From Oscillospiraceae bacterium (GTDB lineage: Bacteria; Bacillota_A; Clostridia; Oscillospirales; Oscillospiraceae): a DNA stretch of 20,468 nt. The notes below the pieces were generated by a model. That model was not told the origin of the DNA. It was given only the letters and a program-made list of their open reading frames with translations, and did not search any database. The position numbers and the translations under genes were made by a program. Of this stretch, positions 13,624 to 20,468 are shown in pieces (the first letter of the stretch is position 1; each line of letters starts with the position of its first letter). The stretch spans positions 1 through 20,468 of the forward strand of contig JAFYVA010000043.1 of assembly GCA_017549325.1 (NCBI GenBank), given 5' to 3'.

Positions 13624-14808
13624 TCACTGTTTCTCTGCTATCATCTTACGGATGACTTCGTCGATGCGGTGGGCAACGGCGCGGAAATCCTCGGCGGTGA
13701 AGCCGTGGGTGGTCATGGCCGCCGTACCGATACGGACGCCGCTGGCCTGCATGGGGCTGCGGGTTTCGTTGGGGACGCAATTCTTGTTCAGCGTAATGCC
13801 GTTGCGGTCCAGCTCCTCCTGCACTGCCTTGCCGGTGAGGCCGGTCTTGGTCAGGTCAAGCAGGAACAGGTGGTTATCGGTGCCGCCGGTGACCACATCG
13901 TAGCCCATGGAGAGGAACTCGTCACACATGGCCTTGCAGTTGACCACCACGTTGTGGATATAGGTGCGGTACGCCTCAGTGCAGGCCTCCTCGGCTGCCA
14001 CGGCCTTACCGGCGATGACATGCTGCAGAGGGCCGCCCTGCAGACCGGGGAACACGGCAGAGTCCAGCTTCTTGGCAAGCTCGGGCTTGCAGAACACCAT
14101 ACCGCCGCGAGGGCCGCGGAGCGTCTTGTGGGTGGTGGTGGAGACGAGGTCGGCCAGACCGAAGGGAGAGGGATGCTCCCCTGCGGCAACCAGACCGGCA
14201 ATGTGGGCCATATCCACCATAAAGTAGGCACCCACATCCTTGGCCACCTTGGCAAAGCGCTCGAAATCGATCACGCGGCTGTAGGCAGAGGCACCGGCCA
14301 GGATCAGCCGGGGCTTGACCTCATGGGCGATACGCTCCATGGCGTCGTAGTCGATGCAGCCGCTGTCGTCCACATCGTAGAAGCAGGCGTTATAGATCTT
14401 ACCGGAGAAGTTCACGGCGCTGCCGTGGGTCAGGTGACCGCCGTTATTGAGGTTCATGGCCAGAATGGTGTCACCGGGCTGCAGCACGGCGGTATAGGCG
14501 GCCTGATTGGCGCTGGCACCGCTGTGGGGCTGGACGTTCACATGGTAGTCGGTGTGGAACACTTCCTTCCACTTCTGCACGCAGTATTCCTCCAGCTGGT
14601 CCACCACATGGCAGCCGCCGTAGTAGCGGCCCTTGTTGCCCATCTCGCGCTGGGCGGGATAACCCTCGGAATACTTATTGGTCAGGCAGCTGCCCACGGC
14701 GCGGAGCACATCGGCGCTGACGAAGTTCTCACTGGCGATCAGCTCCACCGTATCCTTCTGGCGCTGCTCTTCCATTGCAATGAAATCAAAAACCTTAGAT
14801 GCCATCAT
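13624..14808 (-). CDS. glyA: Serine hydroxymethyltransferase
   Basis: PLP enzyme that converts serine and tetrahydrofolate to glycine and 5,10-methylene-tetrahydrofolate in the cytoplasm. About 394 residues from the ATG at 14808 (a second ATG follows directly at 14805; either fits AAAGGAG). Family marks: ELIASENFVS (residues 22-31), GYPAQREMGNKGRYYGG (49-65), and the PLP lysine K228 in STTTHKTLRGPRGG. This is slightly shorter than the common 410-420 residues, which is normal for many clostridial forms. It has its own promoter (14843-14871) and a terminator on each side, so it is a single-gene unit between the lysine module and the sigma-factor pair. The leader is too short for a riboswitch. 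Confidence 0.97.
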   Translation of the reverse strand: MMASKVFDFIAMEEQRQKDTVELIASENFVSADVLRAVGSCLTNKYSEGYPAQREMGNKGRYYGGCHVVDQLEEYCVQKWKEVFHTDYHVNVQPHSGASANQAAYTAVLQPGDTILAMNLNNGGHLTHGSAVNFSGKIYNACFYDVDDSGCIDYDAMERIAHEVKPRLILAGASAYSRVIDFERFAKVAKDVGAYFMVDMAHIAGLVAAGEHPSPFGLADLVSTTTHKTLRGPRGGMVFCKPELAKKLDSAVFPGLQGGPLQHVIAGKAVAAEEACTEAYRTYIHNVVVNCKAMCDEFLSMGYDVVTGGTDNHLFLLDLTKTGLTGKAVQEELDRNGITLNKNCVPNETRSPMQASGVRIGTAAMTTHGFTAEDFRAVAHRIDEVIRKMIAEKQ

Positions 14809-14842
14809 TGTTTCTCCTTTAAAAAATACAAATCCAGCGACA

Positions 14843-14871
14843 ATTATGCCATACTTCTCGACGGAAAACAA
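14843..14871 (-). promoter_or_regulatory. Promoter of glyA
   Basis: On the minus strand -35 TTGTTT (14871-14866), a 17-bp spacer and -10 CATAAT (14848-14843). The leader would be about 28 nt. Confidence 0.7.
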
Positions 14872-14885
14872 GTAAAAAGCACGCA

Positions 14886-14915
14886 AAAAAGAGACGGCAA
14901 AAGCCGTCTCTTTTT
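14886..14915. terminator. Terminator of atoDA
   Basis: A 13-bp stem AAAAAGAGACGGC/GCCGTCTCTTTTT (14886-14898 with 14903-14915) with an AAAA loop, 15 bp after the atoA stop. The A and T ends of the stem provide the U-run in either direction. Confidence 0.92.
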
Positions 14916-14929
14916 ACATTTTCATGCCA

Positions 14930-15595
14930 TTAGGCCATGTTCTTCAGGTTCTCGGAGACGATGACGGGGCAAGCGGTAGCAGCCTTGACATCCTCAACGG
15001 TGAACTCGGGGTTGATCTCGGTCATGACCAGGCCCTCGGGAGTGACTTCCATGACGCACATCTCAGTGATGATCTTGTTGACGCAGTGAGCGGCAGTCAG
15101 GGGCAGACGGCACTTCTCGAAGATCTTGGGGTTACCCTTAGCGGTATGCTCCATGCAGACGATGCACTTCTTAGCACCGGTGCACAGGTCCATAGCGCCG
15201 CCCATACCGGGCATCTTCTTGCCGGGGATGATCCAGTTGGCCAGGTTACCCTCCATGTCGACCTCCAGGGCGCCCAGGAAGCAGGCATCCACATGGCCGC
15301 CGCGGATCAGGCCGAAGTTGGTAGCGGAATCGGTGAAAGAACCATCGAACGCAACGCTGGCGGGAGCGCCGCCGGCATCGGTCACATGGTAGGGCATGTA
15401 GTTCTCGTCGCCCTCTTTGGGAGTGGCGCCGGCGCCAACGATACCCAGCTCAGCATGGATAACCAGCTCCACGCCCTCGGGCAGGTAGCGGGGGATCAGG
15501 GTGGGCAGGCCAATACCCAGATTGACCACATCGCCGTCCTTCAGTTCCTGTGCGCAACGCTTGGCAATAAAGCCTTTGATCTCGGACTTATCCAT
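14930..15595 (-). CDS. atoA: Butyryl-CoA:acetoacetate (acetate) CoA-transferase, beta subunit
   Basis: 221 residues, the usual length for subunit B of family I CoA-transferases. Recognised by DGDVVNLGIGLPT (residues 20-32), LIRGGHVDACFLGALEVD and GNLANWIIPGKKMPGMGGAMDLCTGAKK. The catalytic Glu, which forms the CoA thioester, is E49 in HAELGIVGAG. Most relatives have ENG here (for example SENGIVG in clostridial CtfB), so the Asn after the Glu is Leu. In the lysine pathway this enzyme moves CoA from butyryl-CoA to acetoacetate and releases butyrate. It overlaps atoD by one base (TAATG). The butyryl-CoA/acetoacetate specificity is inferred from the neighbouring kam genes. Confidence 0.88.
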   Translation of the reverse strand: MDKSEIKGFIAKRCAQELKDGDVVNLGIGLPTLIPRYLPEGVELVIHAELGIVGAGATPKEGDENYMPYHVTDAGGAPASVAFDGSFTDSATNFGLIRGGHVDACFLGALEVDMEGNLANWIIPGKKMPGMGGAMDLCTGAKKCIVCMEHTAKGNPKIFEKCRLPLTAAHCVNKIITEMCVMEVTPEGLVMTEINPEFTVEDVKAATACPVIVSENLKNMA

Positions 15596-16287
15596 TACTT
15601 CTTTTCTCCTTCCACGATGTAGTTGACGCAGATACCGGGGGTGTGAACATTCTCGGGAGCGATCTCGCCCACGGGAACCACATACTCGGCCTCGGCGATG
15701 ACCAGGTCAGCAGCGGTGGCCATCACGGGGTTAAAGTTACGCATGGTACCCTTGTACCAGCAGTTACCGGACTCGTCGCACTTGTAGGTGCCCAGCAGAG
15801 CCACATCGGCGTGGATAGGAGCCATCAGCAGATAGTCCTTGCCGTTGATGTTCTGCTTGCCCAGGCAGAAGGGGCTGTCCTCGACCAGAGTGTCCACACC
15901 GGTGGGGGTCAGCACGCCGCCGAGGCCTGCGCCGGCGGCGCGGATGCACTCAGCCAGAGTGCCCTGGGGCAGCAGGTTCACTTCCAGAGTGCCGGCAGCG
16001 CTCTGCTCGCCGACCTCGGGGGACATGCCCACGTGGGTAGCGATGACGCGCTTGACCTGCTTGTTGTGGATGAGCTCGGCGACGCCGTAGAACTCCTCAC
16101 CCATGGGGCCCACTGCACGGGCCATATCGTTGCCGATCAGGGTGAAGCCGCCCTTACCAGAAGCGACCAGCTCCTTCACGATTGCTCTGGCCTGACCGCA
16201 AGCCAGGAAGCCGCCGCACATAATAGTGGCGCCTTCGGGAATCATTGCTGCTGCCTCTTTGGCAGTAATCACAGGTTTCTTTGCCAT
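15595..16287 (-). CDS. atoD: Butyryl-CoA:acetoacetate (acetate) CoA-transferase, alpha subunit
   Basis: 230 residues, normal for subunit A of family I CoA-transferases. The glycine-rich segment PEGATIMCGGF is at residues 17-27. Other family stretches are LIGNDMARAVGPMGEE, VKRVIATHVGMSPEVG, LLPQGTLAECIRAAGAGLGGVLTPTG and FNPVMATAADLVIAEAEYVV. It forms the complex with the beta subunit whose start overlaps its stop. The start at 16287 follows AAGGAGGAAC. It is first in a two-gene operon with its own promoter (16351-16379), separated from kamE by a terminator, so it can be made without the aminomutases. The substrate is inferred from the lysine module. Confidence 0.9.
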   Translation of the reverse strand: MAKKPVITAKEAAAMIPEGATIMCGGFLACGQARAIVKELVASGKGGFTLIGNDMARAVGPMGEEFYGVAELIHNKQVKRVIATHVGMSPEVGEQSAAGTLEVNLLPQGTLAECIRAAGAGLGGVLTPTGVDTLVEDSPFCLGKQNINGKDYLLMAPIHADVALLGTYKCDESGNCWYKGTMRNFNPVMATAADLVIAEAEYVVPVGEIAPENVHTPGICVNYIVEGEKK

Positions 16288-16350
16288 GATTGTTCCTCCT
16301 TGTTATCATCGGTTGAACTAAAAAATAGTCTCCGCTATTCTTCACCGTAC

Positions 16351-16379
16351 ATCATACCATTCTTTGCATGAAAATGCAA
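16351..16379 (-). promoter_or_regulatory. atoDA promoter with palindrome over the -35
   Basis: On the minus strand -35 TTGCAT (16379-16374), a 17-bp spacer and -10 TATGAT (16356-16351). The -35 is one arm of a perfect inverted repeat, TTGCAT-gaaa-ATGCAA (16364-16379), which reaches into the spacer. This is where a repressor would sit. Transcription should begin near 16344, giving a leader of about 57 nt. Confidence 0.72.
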
Positions 16380-16462
16380 GGGCGCTACACATTCCCCGTC
16401 GTAGATTTTTCCCCCGCTTTTTCAATCATTTTGCACAGAAATCATACCCGTACGGTACAGAG

Positions 16463-16497
16463 AAAATGCGGCTGCACCCGCGGTACAGCCGCATTTT
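16463..16497 (-). terminator. Terminator after kamE
   Basis: A 12-bp perfect stem AAAATGCGGCTG/CAGCCGCATTTT (16463-16474 with 16486-16497) with an 11-nt loop, 32 bp after the kamE stop. It separates the kam operon from atoDA. The remaining gap to 16287 holds the atoDA promoter and leader. Confidence 0.88.
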
Positions 16498-16528
16498 TAT
16501 TACATCTTGGTGGCTGAAAAGTAATTTC

Positions 16529-17317
16529 TTACTTCATGCCGCGCTTGACCATCTCGGTCACAACGAAGCTGGCCACATCGTCGCCGTACTTACCGGCGCC
16601 GAAGCCGGCATCAAAGCCCAGCTCCTTAGCCAGCTCGTGGGTGATACGGGGACCGCCGCAGATCACGACGAAGCGATCGCGCAGGCCCTCGGCCTCCAGC
16701 AGCTCGATGAGGTTGGTCAGGTTCTGGATGTGGACATCCTTCTGGGTAACGGTCTGGCTCACCAGCAGTGCGTCGGCGTTGAGCTCGACGGCCTTCTTGA
16801 TGAACTCCTCGTTGGGGACCTGAGAACCCAGGTTGTAGGCCTCGACCATCTCGTAGCGCTCCACACCGTAGTGGCCGGCAAAGCCCTTACGGTTCATGAT
16901 GGCATCGATACCCACGGTGTGGGCGTCGGTACCGGTGGAAGCACCCACCATGACGACCTTGCGGCCGATGTTCTCACGGATGTAGTCGTTGGTCTCCTCC
17001 ATGCTCATCACATCGGACTCGACGGTGATGACATGGATATCCTCGTAGTTGACGCTGTGGACGCAGCTGCCGTACACCACATAGAAGGTGAACTCCTTGT
17101 CCAGAGCGGCGTGATATGCCACGTTGGGCTCTTCCAGACCCATCTTCTTGGCGATCTGGCGGGCAGCCTCCTCGCCGCGCTCGTCATCCTTGACGGGCAG
17201 GGTGAAGCTGGTCTGCACCTTACCATCGTTCATGGTATCGCCATAGGGCTTCAGGCGGGTCAGATCCAGAGTGGTATCAAAATCTACCTTATGAGTATTA
17301 TACAGTCCGCTGCTCAT
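16529..17317 (-). CDS. kamE: Beta-lysine 5,6-aminomutase, beta (cobalamin-binding) subunit
   Basis: 262 residues. Together with KamD it moves the 6-amino group of beta-lysine to carbon 5, giving 3,5-diaminohexanoate, using adenosylcobalamin and PLP. The base-off B12 motif D-x-H-x-x-G is D131-A-H133-T-V-G136, where H133 is the lower cobalt ligand. K144 in NRKGFAGHYG is the lysine that binds PLP. Both numbers equal those I recall for the Clostridium sticklandii enzyme. The Rossmann B12 domain continues with LLVSQTVTQKD and VVICGGPRITHELA. Its ATG overlaps the kamD stop (ATGA), as expected for subunits made in equal amounts. Last gene of the kam operon in front of a terminator. Confidence 0.96.
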   Translation of the reverse strand: MSSGLYNTHKVDFDTTLDLTRLKPYGDTMNDGKVQTSFTLPVKDDERGEEAARQIAKKMGLEEPNVAYHAALDKEFTFYVVYGSCVHSVNYEDIHVITVESDVMSMEETNDYIRENIGRKVVMVGASTGTDAHTVGIDAIMNRKGFAGHYGVERYEMVEAYNLGSQVPNEEFIKKAVELNADALLVSQTVTQKDVHIQNLTNLIELLEAEGLRDRFVVICGGPRITHELAKELGFDAGFGAGKYGDDVASFVVTEMVKRGMK

Positions 17318-18876
17318 TCTGCTGCCACCTTACCTTTCATCTCTTCAATGAACGGGTTGAAGTGCTTCTCATCCTTCACAACAACGCCGTTGAGGCCCTT
17401 ACCGCCATCCTTGGGACGCTTCACGTCGGCGAAGATACCCTTCTCGATGGTGGTGAACAGGCCCAGCTGCTCGATCTCGGCCAGCAGGTCGGTAGCCTTG
17501 GTCAGCACCTCGTTGGCGCGGTTGCGGATGATACCGTCCTCTTTGTAGATCAGCTCGCCGCCCAGATCCTTCATGGTGCGGAAGATGTACTGGGCATTCT
17601 CGATGGCCAGTGCACGGTCGGACATGAAGGGGGTGTGGATGGCTTCGGTCATCATGCCCAGCAGGTGCAGCTTCTGGCCGGTCAGGACAGTCACCATGTT
17701 GAACAGGGCATCCTGGATGTGGCCGCGGAAGACGTTACCGGTCATGAACTTCGTGGGAGGCATGTACTTCAGAGGAGCCTTGGGGAAGATCTCGCGAGCC
17801 ATCTGAGCCTGAGCCAGCTCCATGACGAAGGCGTTCTCCACCTCGGGATCCATCTCGAAGGCGTGGCCCAGACCCATCTGCTCCTCACGCATGCCGGCGC
17901 TCTTGGCGAAGGCTTCGTTCAGGAACTGGGAGGCCAGAACCGTGTGAGCGGAAGTGACGGCATCGTCGGTGGTCAGGTAGTTATCCTCACCGGTGTTGAT
18001 GATGACGCCGGCGTAACCGTTGATAACGCGGGAGAAGTACTGGTCAACGATGGTACGCTGCATGTTGATGTCGCGGAACAGGATGCCATACAGAGCATCG
18101 TTGAGCATGACATCCAGACGCTCCAGAGCGCCCATAGCGGCGATCTCGGGCATGCACAGGCCGGAGCAATAGTTGCACAGGCGGATGTAGCGGCCCTGCT
18201 CGCGGCCAACCTCGTCCAGAGCCTCACGCATCAGACGGAAGTTCTCCTGGGTGGCGTAGGTACCGCCGAAGCCCTCGGTGGTAGCACCGTAAGGCACATA
18301 GTCCAGCAGGGACTGACCGGTGGTACGGATCACGGCGATGATATCGGCGCCCTGCTTGGCAGCAGCCTTAGCCTGGATGATATCCTCGTAGATGTTACCG
18401 GTAGCCACGATGACGTACAGGTAAGCACCTTCCTTATCGCCGAACTCCTTCAGGAATTCGTTGCGGCCGGCAACGTTGCTGTTGATGCGCTCGATGGTGG
18501 CCTTCACATAGGGGGCCACAGCCTCACGCACAGCGGCATCGTCGTGAGCGGGAACCTTGCTCAGGTCCAGCTCGCCCTTGTCGATAGCCTCTGCCACGCC
18601 CTGGGGATCGAGACCGGTCTCCAGCATGGCATTACCGATGTTCCATGCAGCGCCCATGGGCAGCACGCCAACGGCCAGCAGATGATCCACCAGCACGTTG
18701 GGCATGGGGACGTCCATCTCATTGACGCCATCGATGCCCAGCAGACGGCAAACGGCACGCTCCACCGTCACGGTGGTGTGCTGATCGATGAAGCTCTGGG
18801 TGTCATCTGCCACACGCTTGGCAGCGGCACGAGCCTTTTCGACCAGTTCCAGATTCAAGCCGAGTTTGCTTTCCAT
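17314..18876 (-). CDS. kamD: Lysine 5,6-aminomutase, alpha (PLP-binding) subunit
   Basis: 520 residues, close to the 516 of the C. sticklandii subunit, mostly a TIM barrel that carries PLP and the substrate. R184, S189, S238, Y263, R268 and N299, which I recall as PLP or substrate contacts in the C. sticklandii structure, occur at exactly these positions (AVIRTTGQS, NYCSG, ALYGILFR, GEDNY). I chose the ATG at 18876, 8 nt after GAGG and beginning MESKLGLNLELV; the in-frame extension to 18930 runs through the intergenic hairpin. It overlaps kamE by 4 bp. The genes kamB and kamC, which lie between kamA and kamD in C. sticklandii, are absent here. Confidence 0.96.
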   Translation of the reverse strand: MESKLGLNLELVEKARAAAKRVADDTQSFIDQHTTVTVERAVCRLLGIDGVNEMDVPMPNVLVDHLLAVGVLPMGAAWNIGNAMLETGLDPQGVAEAIDKGELDLSKVPAHDDAAVREAVAPYVKATIERINSNVAGRNEFLKEFGDKEGAYLYVIVATGNIYEDIIQAKAAAKQGADIIAVIRTTGQSLLDYVPYGATTEGFGGTYATQENFRLMREALDEVGREQGRYIRLCNYCSGLCMPEIAAMGALERLDVMLNDALYGILFRDINMQRTIVDQYFSRVINGYAGVIINTGEDNYLTTDDAVTSAHTVLASQFLNEAFAKSAGMREEQMGLGHAFEMDPEVENAFVMELAQAQMAREIFPKAPLKYMPPTKFMTGNVFRGHIQDALFNMVTVLTGQKLHLLGMMTEAIHTPFMSDRALAIENAQYIFRTMKDLGGELIYKEDGIIRNRANEVLTKATDLLAEIEQLGLFTTIEKGIFADVKRPKDGGKGLNGVVVKDEKHFNPFIEEMKGKVAAE

Positions 18877-18912
18877 TCTAATTACCTCAAATTCGTTAGT
18901 TTCAAAGACGCG

Positions 18913-18949
18913 ACGCGGGCACCCCGGCAAAATTGCCGGGATGCCGCGT
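18913..18949 (-). other. Strong hairpin between kamA and kamD
   Basis: Bases 18913-18930 pair with 18933-18949 around a short AA loop, with a perfect core CCCGGCAA/TTGCCGGG and minor mismatches further out. On the transcript no U-run follows, so it is not a normal terminator. It more likely protects or processes the mRNA between kamA and kamDE. Confidence 0.65.
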
Positions 18950-18960
18950 ATCGGAATGAC

Positions 18961-20208
18961 TTACTTGGTGTGGCGCTCGTGACGCAGCAGCTTGGTGGGC
19001 TCCAGGAAGTGCTGAGCAGTACCCTGAGCAACCCAGGCAACACCGGTCTTCTCGACCTTCTTCTTGCCGGTGCAGACGTCGCAGTGGCAGTTCTCCACGT
19101 AATCCATGGGCTGGGTGTAGGAAGTGATAACACCCTCGAAGTTACGCAGGATGACCTTGTGAGGAGTCTGGGAGATCATGTAGTTGGGCATGACGGGAGT
19201 CTTGCCGCCGCCGCCGGGAGCGTCGACCACGAAGGTGGGCACGCAGTAGCCGGAGGTATGACCACGCAGAGCTTCCATGATCTCCAGGCCCTTGGACACG
19301 GGAGTACGGAAGTGGCTCAGACCCAGGGAAGGATCGCAAGCATAGATGTAGTAGGGGCGTACGCGCATCTTGACCAGCTCGTGGACCAGATCCATCATGA
19401 CGTGAGAGCAGTCGTTAACGCCTGCCAGCAGCACGGACTGGTTGCCCAGGGGGATACCGGCATCAGCCAGCATAGCGCAGGCCTTCTTTGCCTCGGGGGT
19501 AACTTCCTTGGGGGTGTTGAAGTGGGTATTCAGCCACACGGGATGATACTTCTTCAGCATGTTGCACAGCTCCGGAGTGATACGCTGAGGCATCACGACG
19601 GGAGTGCGGGAGCCCAGACGGACGATCTCCACGTGGGGGATGGCGCGGACGCGGGAGATGATGTACTCCAGCATCTCATCGGAGACCAGCAGGGAGTCAC
19701 CGCCGGAGAGCAGCACGTCACGAACCTCGGGATGGTTGGCGACGTACTCGATGCACTTATCGATCTGAGCAACAGGCACATCGCAGTCGTTCTGGCCGGC
19801 GAAGCGGCGACGGGTGCAGTGACGGCAGTACATAGCGCACTGGTCGGTGATCAGCAGCAGCACGCGGTCGGGATAACGATGGGTAAGACCGGGGCAGGGA
19901 GAGTCGGTATCCTCGTGCAGAGGATCGGCGTCCTCATAGTCAGCGTGGAACAGCTCTGCGTCGGTGGGGATAGCCATCTTGCGGATGGGATCAAAGGGAT
20001 CGTCCAGATCGATCAGGGACAGGTAGTAGGGAGTGACAGCCATGCGCAGGATGCCCAGCGTCTTGGCAGCACTGGCCTCCTCCTCGGGAGTCAGCTTCAT
20101 ATACTTCTTCAGATCCTCAACCGTCTCAGCGCGGTTGGCGACCTGCCAATGCCAGTCGTTCCACAGATGCTCAGGAACGTCAGCGAACAGACCATTGCGA
20201 GTTACCAT
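18961..20208 (-). CDS. kamA: L-lysine 2,3-aminomutase
   Basis: 415 residues, matching the clostridial enzyme. This radical-SAM, PLP-dependent enzyme converts L-lysine to L-beta-lysine, the first step of lysine fermentation. The iron-sulfur cysteines are C124-x3-C128-x2-C131 (CAMYCRHC). PLP Lys is K336 in PGGGGKTP. D292 and D329 hold the substrate amino group, and the zinc ligands are C267 with C374, C376 and C379 (CHCDVC). All are one less than the numbers I recall for Clostridium subterminale (C125/129/132, K337, D293, D330, C268/375/377/380). The start at 20208 follows AAAGGAG. Second visible gene of the operon, after the 3,5-diaminohexanoate dehydrogenase gene. Confidence 0.98.
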   Translation of the reverse strand: MVTRNGLFADVPEHLWNDWHWQVANRAETVEDLKKYMKLTPEEEASAAKTLGILRMAVTPYYLSLIDLDDPFDPIRKMAIPTDAELFHADYEDADPLHEDTDSPCPGLTHRYPDRVLLLITDQCAMYCRHCTRRRFAGQNDCDVPVAQIDKCIEYVANHPEVRDVLLSGGDSLLVSDEMLEYIISRVRAIPHVEIVRLGSRTPVVMPQRITPELCNMLKKYHPVWLNTHFNTPKEVTPEAKKACAMLADAGIPLGNQSVLLAGVNDCSHVMMDLVHELVKMRVRPYYIYACDPSLGLSHFRTPVSKGLEIMEALRGHTSGYCVPTFVVDAPGGGGKTPVMPNYMISQTPHKVILRNFEGVITSYTQPMDYVENCHCDVCTGKKKVEKTGVAWVAQGTAQHFLEPTKLLRHERHTK

Positions 20209-20243
20209 AATCGTAATTCTCCTTTAAATTTAATATAGGGGGA

Positions 20244-20278
20244 GACGGCAGGGCAGCCGACTTGGACGCCCTGCCGTC
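20244..20278 (-). other. Strong hairpin between kdd and kamA
   Basis: An 11-bp perfect stem GACGGCAGGGC/GCCCTGCCGTC (20244-20254 with 20268-20278) with a 13-nt loop, 13 bp after the upstream stop codon. On the transcript it is followed by a C-rich stretch then AU-rich sequence rather than a U-run, so it is a weak terminator at best. It may set the level of kamADE relative to the upstream genes. Confidence 0.65.
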
Positions 20279-20291
20279 ATAGGTTATGCAA

Positions 20292-20468
20292 TTAGCAATA
20301 CTTCTCGTCGAACAGCTTGCGCAGCTTGGCGTTCTCACGCAGAACGTCCAGAGTGATGTTGGCGTGGTTCTTGGTGTAGCCGTTACCCACGATCATCTCA
20401 ACGTCCTTACCGATACCCTCGGCGCCCAGAGCAGCCTTGGTGAAGGAGGTAGCCATGGAGAAGAAGTA
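20292..20468 (-). CDS. kdd: L-erythro-3,5-diaminohexanoate dehydrogenase, C-terminal 58 residues
   Basis: Only the end of the gene is present; the beginning lies beyond 20468. The visible part reads FFSMATSFTKAALGAEG, then GKDVEMIVGNGYTKNHA, and ends LRKLFDEKYC. From memory this fits the C-terminus of Kdd, the NAD-dependent enzyme that oxidises 3,5-diaminohexanoate to 3-keto-5-aminohexanoate, the step right after KamDE. Position directly upstream of kamA in the same direction agrees with known lysine fermentation clusters. No catalytic residue is in the visible part, so the call depends on this recalled similarity and on context. The genes kce and kal are likely further upstream, outside the window. 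Confidence 0.75.
   Translation of the reverse strand, partial: YFFSMATSFTKAALGAEGIGKDVEMIVGNGYTKNHANITLDVLRENAKLRKLFDEKYC

Noticed and set aside
14809..14842. Glycine, THF or other riboswitch before glyA
   Set aside because: The leader from the predicted start site is only about 28 nt, too short for any known riboswitch.
13669..14964. A 431-codon plus-strand frame opposite glyA
   Set aside because: It mirrors glyA, runs through the glyA promoter and the atoDA terminator, and has a biased low-complexity composition.
18913..18949. Rho-independent terminator between kamA and kamD
   Set aside because: The hairpin is strong but no U-run follows on the transcript, and kamD has no visible promoter of its own.
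17362..20238. A 958-codon open frame on the plus strand opposite kamD and kamA
   Set aside because: It is exactly antisense to two genes with complete active sites. Its protein is low-complexity (His, Gln, Gly, Leu, Asp rich), as expected from the complement of GC-biased codons, and it has no recognisable domain or ribosome site.

Overview
The window comes from a GC-rich member of the Clostridia, most likely an Oscillospiraceae-type gut anaerobe of the Intestinimonas/Flavonifractor/Lawsonibacter kind (inference, not a species call). The reasons are strong AGGAGG-type ribosome binding sites, housekeeping promoters close to TTGACA-17-TATAAT, the Gram-positive infC-rpmI-rplT operon with an attenuator leader, and two butyrate-forming gene sets. 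Most genes are on the minus strand.

Layout from the left. Positions 1-2837 (minus) hold a butyrate operon transcribed crt > hbd > acyl-CoA dehydrogenase (cut by the window edge) from a strong promoter at 2921-2949. Divergent from it is trmB (plus). Positions 3846-5342 hold two membrane proteins of unknown function, followed by a gene-free stretch with a hairpin-rich interspersed-type repeat. Positions 5673-7020 hold infC-rpmI-rplT with its own consensus promoter and a leader that folds into two mutually exclusive structures (L20-type attenuator) and an apparent AUU start for infC. A 34-residue Asn/Thr/Lys-rich peptide gene, a DUF4177-type small protein, an EamA-type transporter, a PhzF-family enzyme and a MATE transporter follow; the last two have divergent promoters. 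Positions 10885-13465 hold an AT-richer secreted protein and an ECF-sigma/DUF4179-type membrane protein pair. glyA follows at 13624-14808.

The right end (14930-20468, minus) is the lysine fermentation module: 3,5-diaminohexanoate dehydrogenase (partial) > kamA > kamD > kamE, then a terminator, and atoD-atoA on a separate promoter. Together these genes isomerise lysine to beta-lysine and 3,5-diaminohexanoate, oxidise it, and (with kce and kal, not in the window) give crotonyl-CoA and acetoacetate. Butyryl-CoA:acetoacetate CoA transfer by the atoDA product would release butyrate. The crt-hbd-acyl-CoA dehydrogenase operon 12 kb away supplies the crotonyl-CoA reductase step and the parallel acetyl-CoA route. 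Residues known to bind PLP, cobalamin, the iron-sulfur cluster and zinc in the clostridial aminomutases can be read directly in these proteins.

I found no CRISPR array, tRNA, rRNA, phage gene or transposase. No clearly new system is evident. The points most worth checking are the infC leader and AUU start, strong hairpins between the kam genes, operator-like palindromes at the crt, atoDA and secreted-protein promoters, the Asn-rich peptide, and the orphan secreted and membrane proteins.
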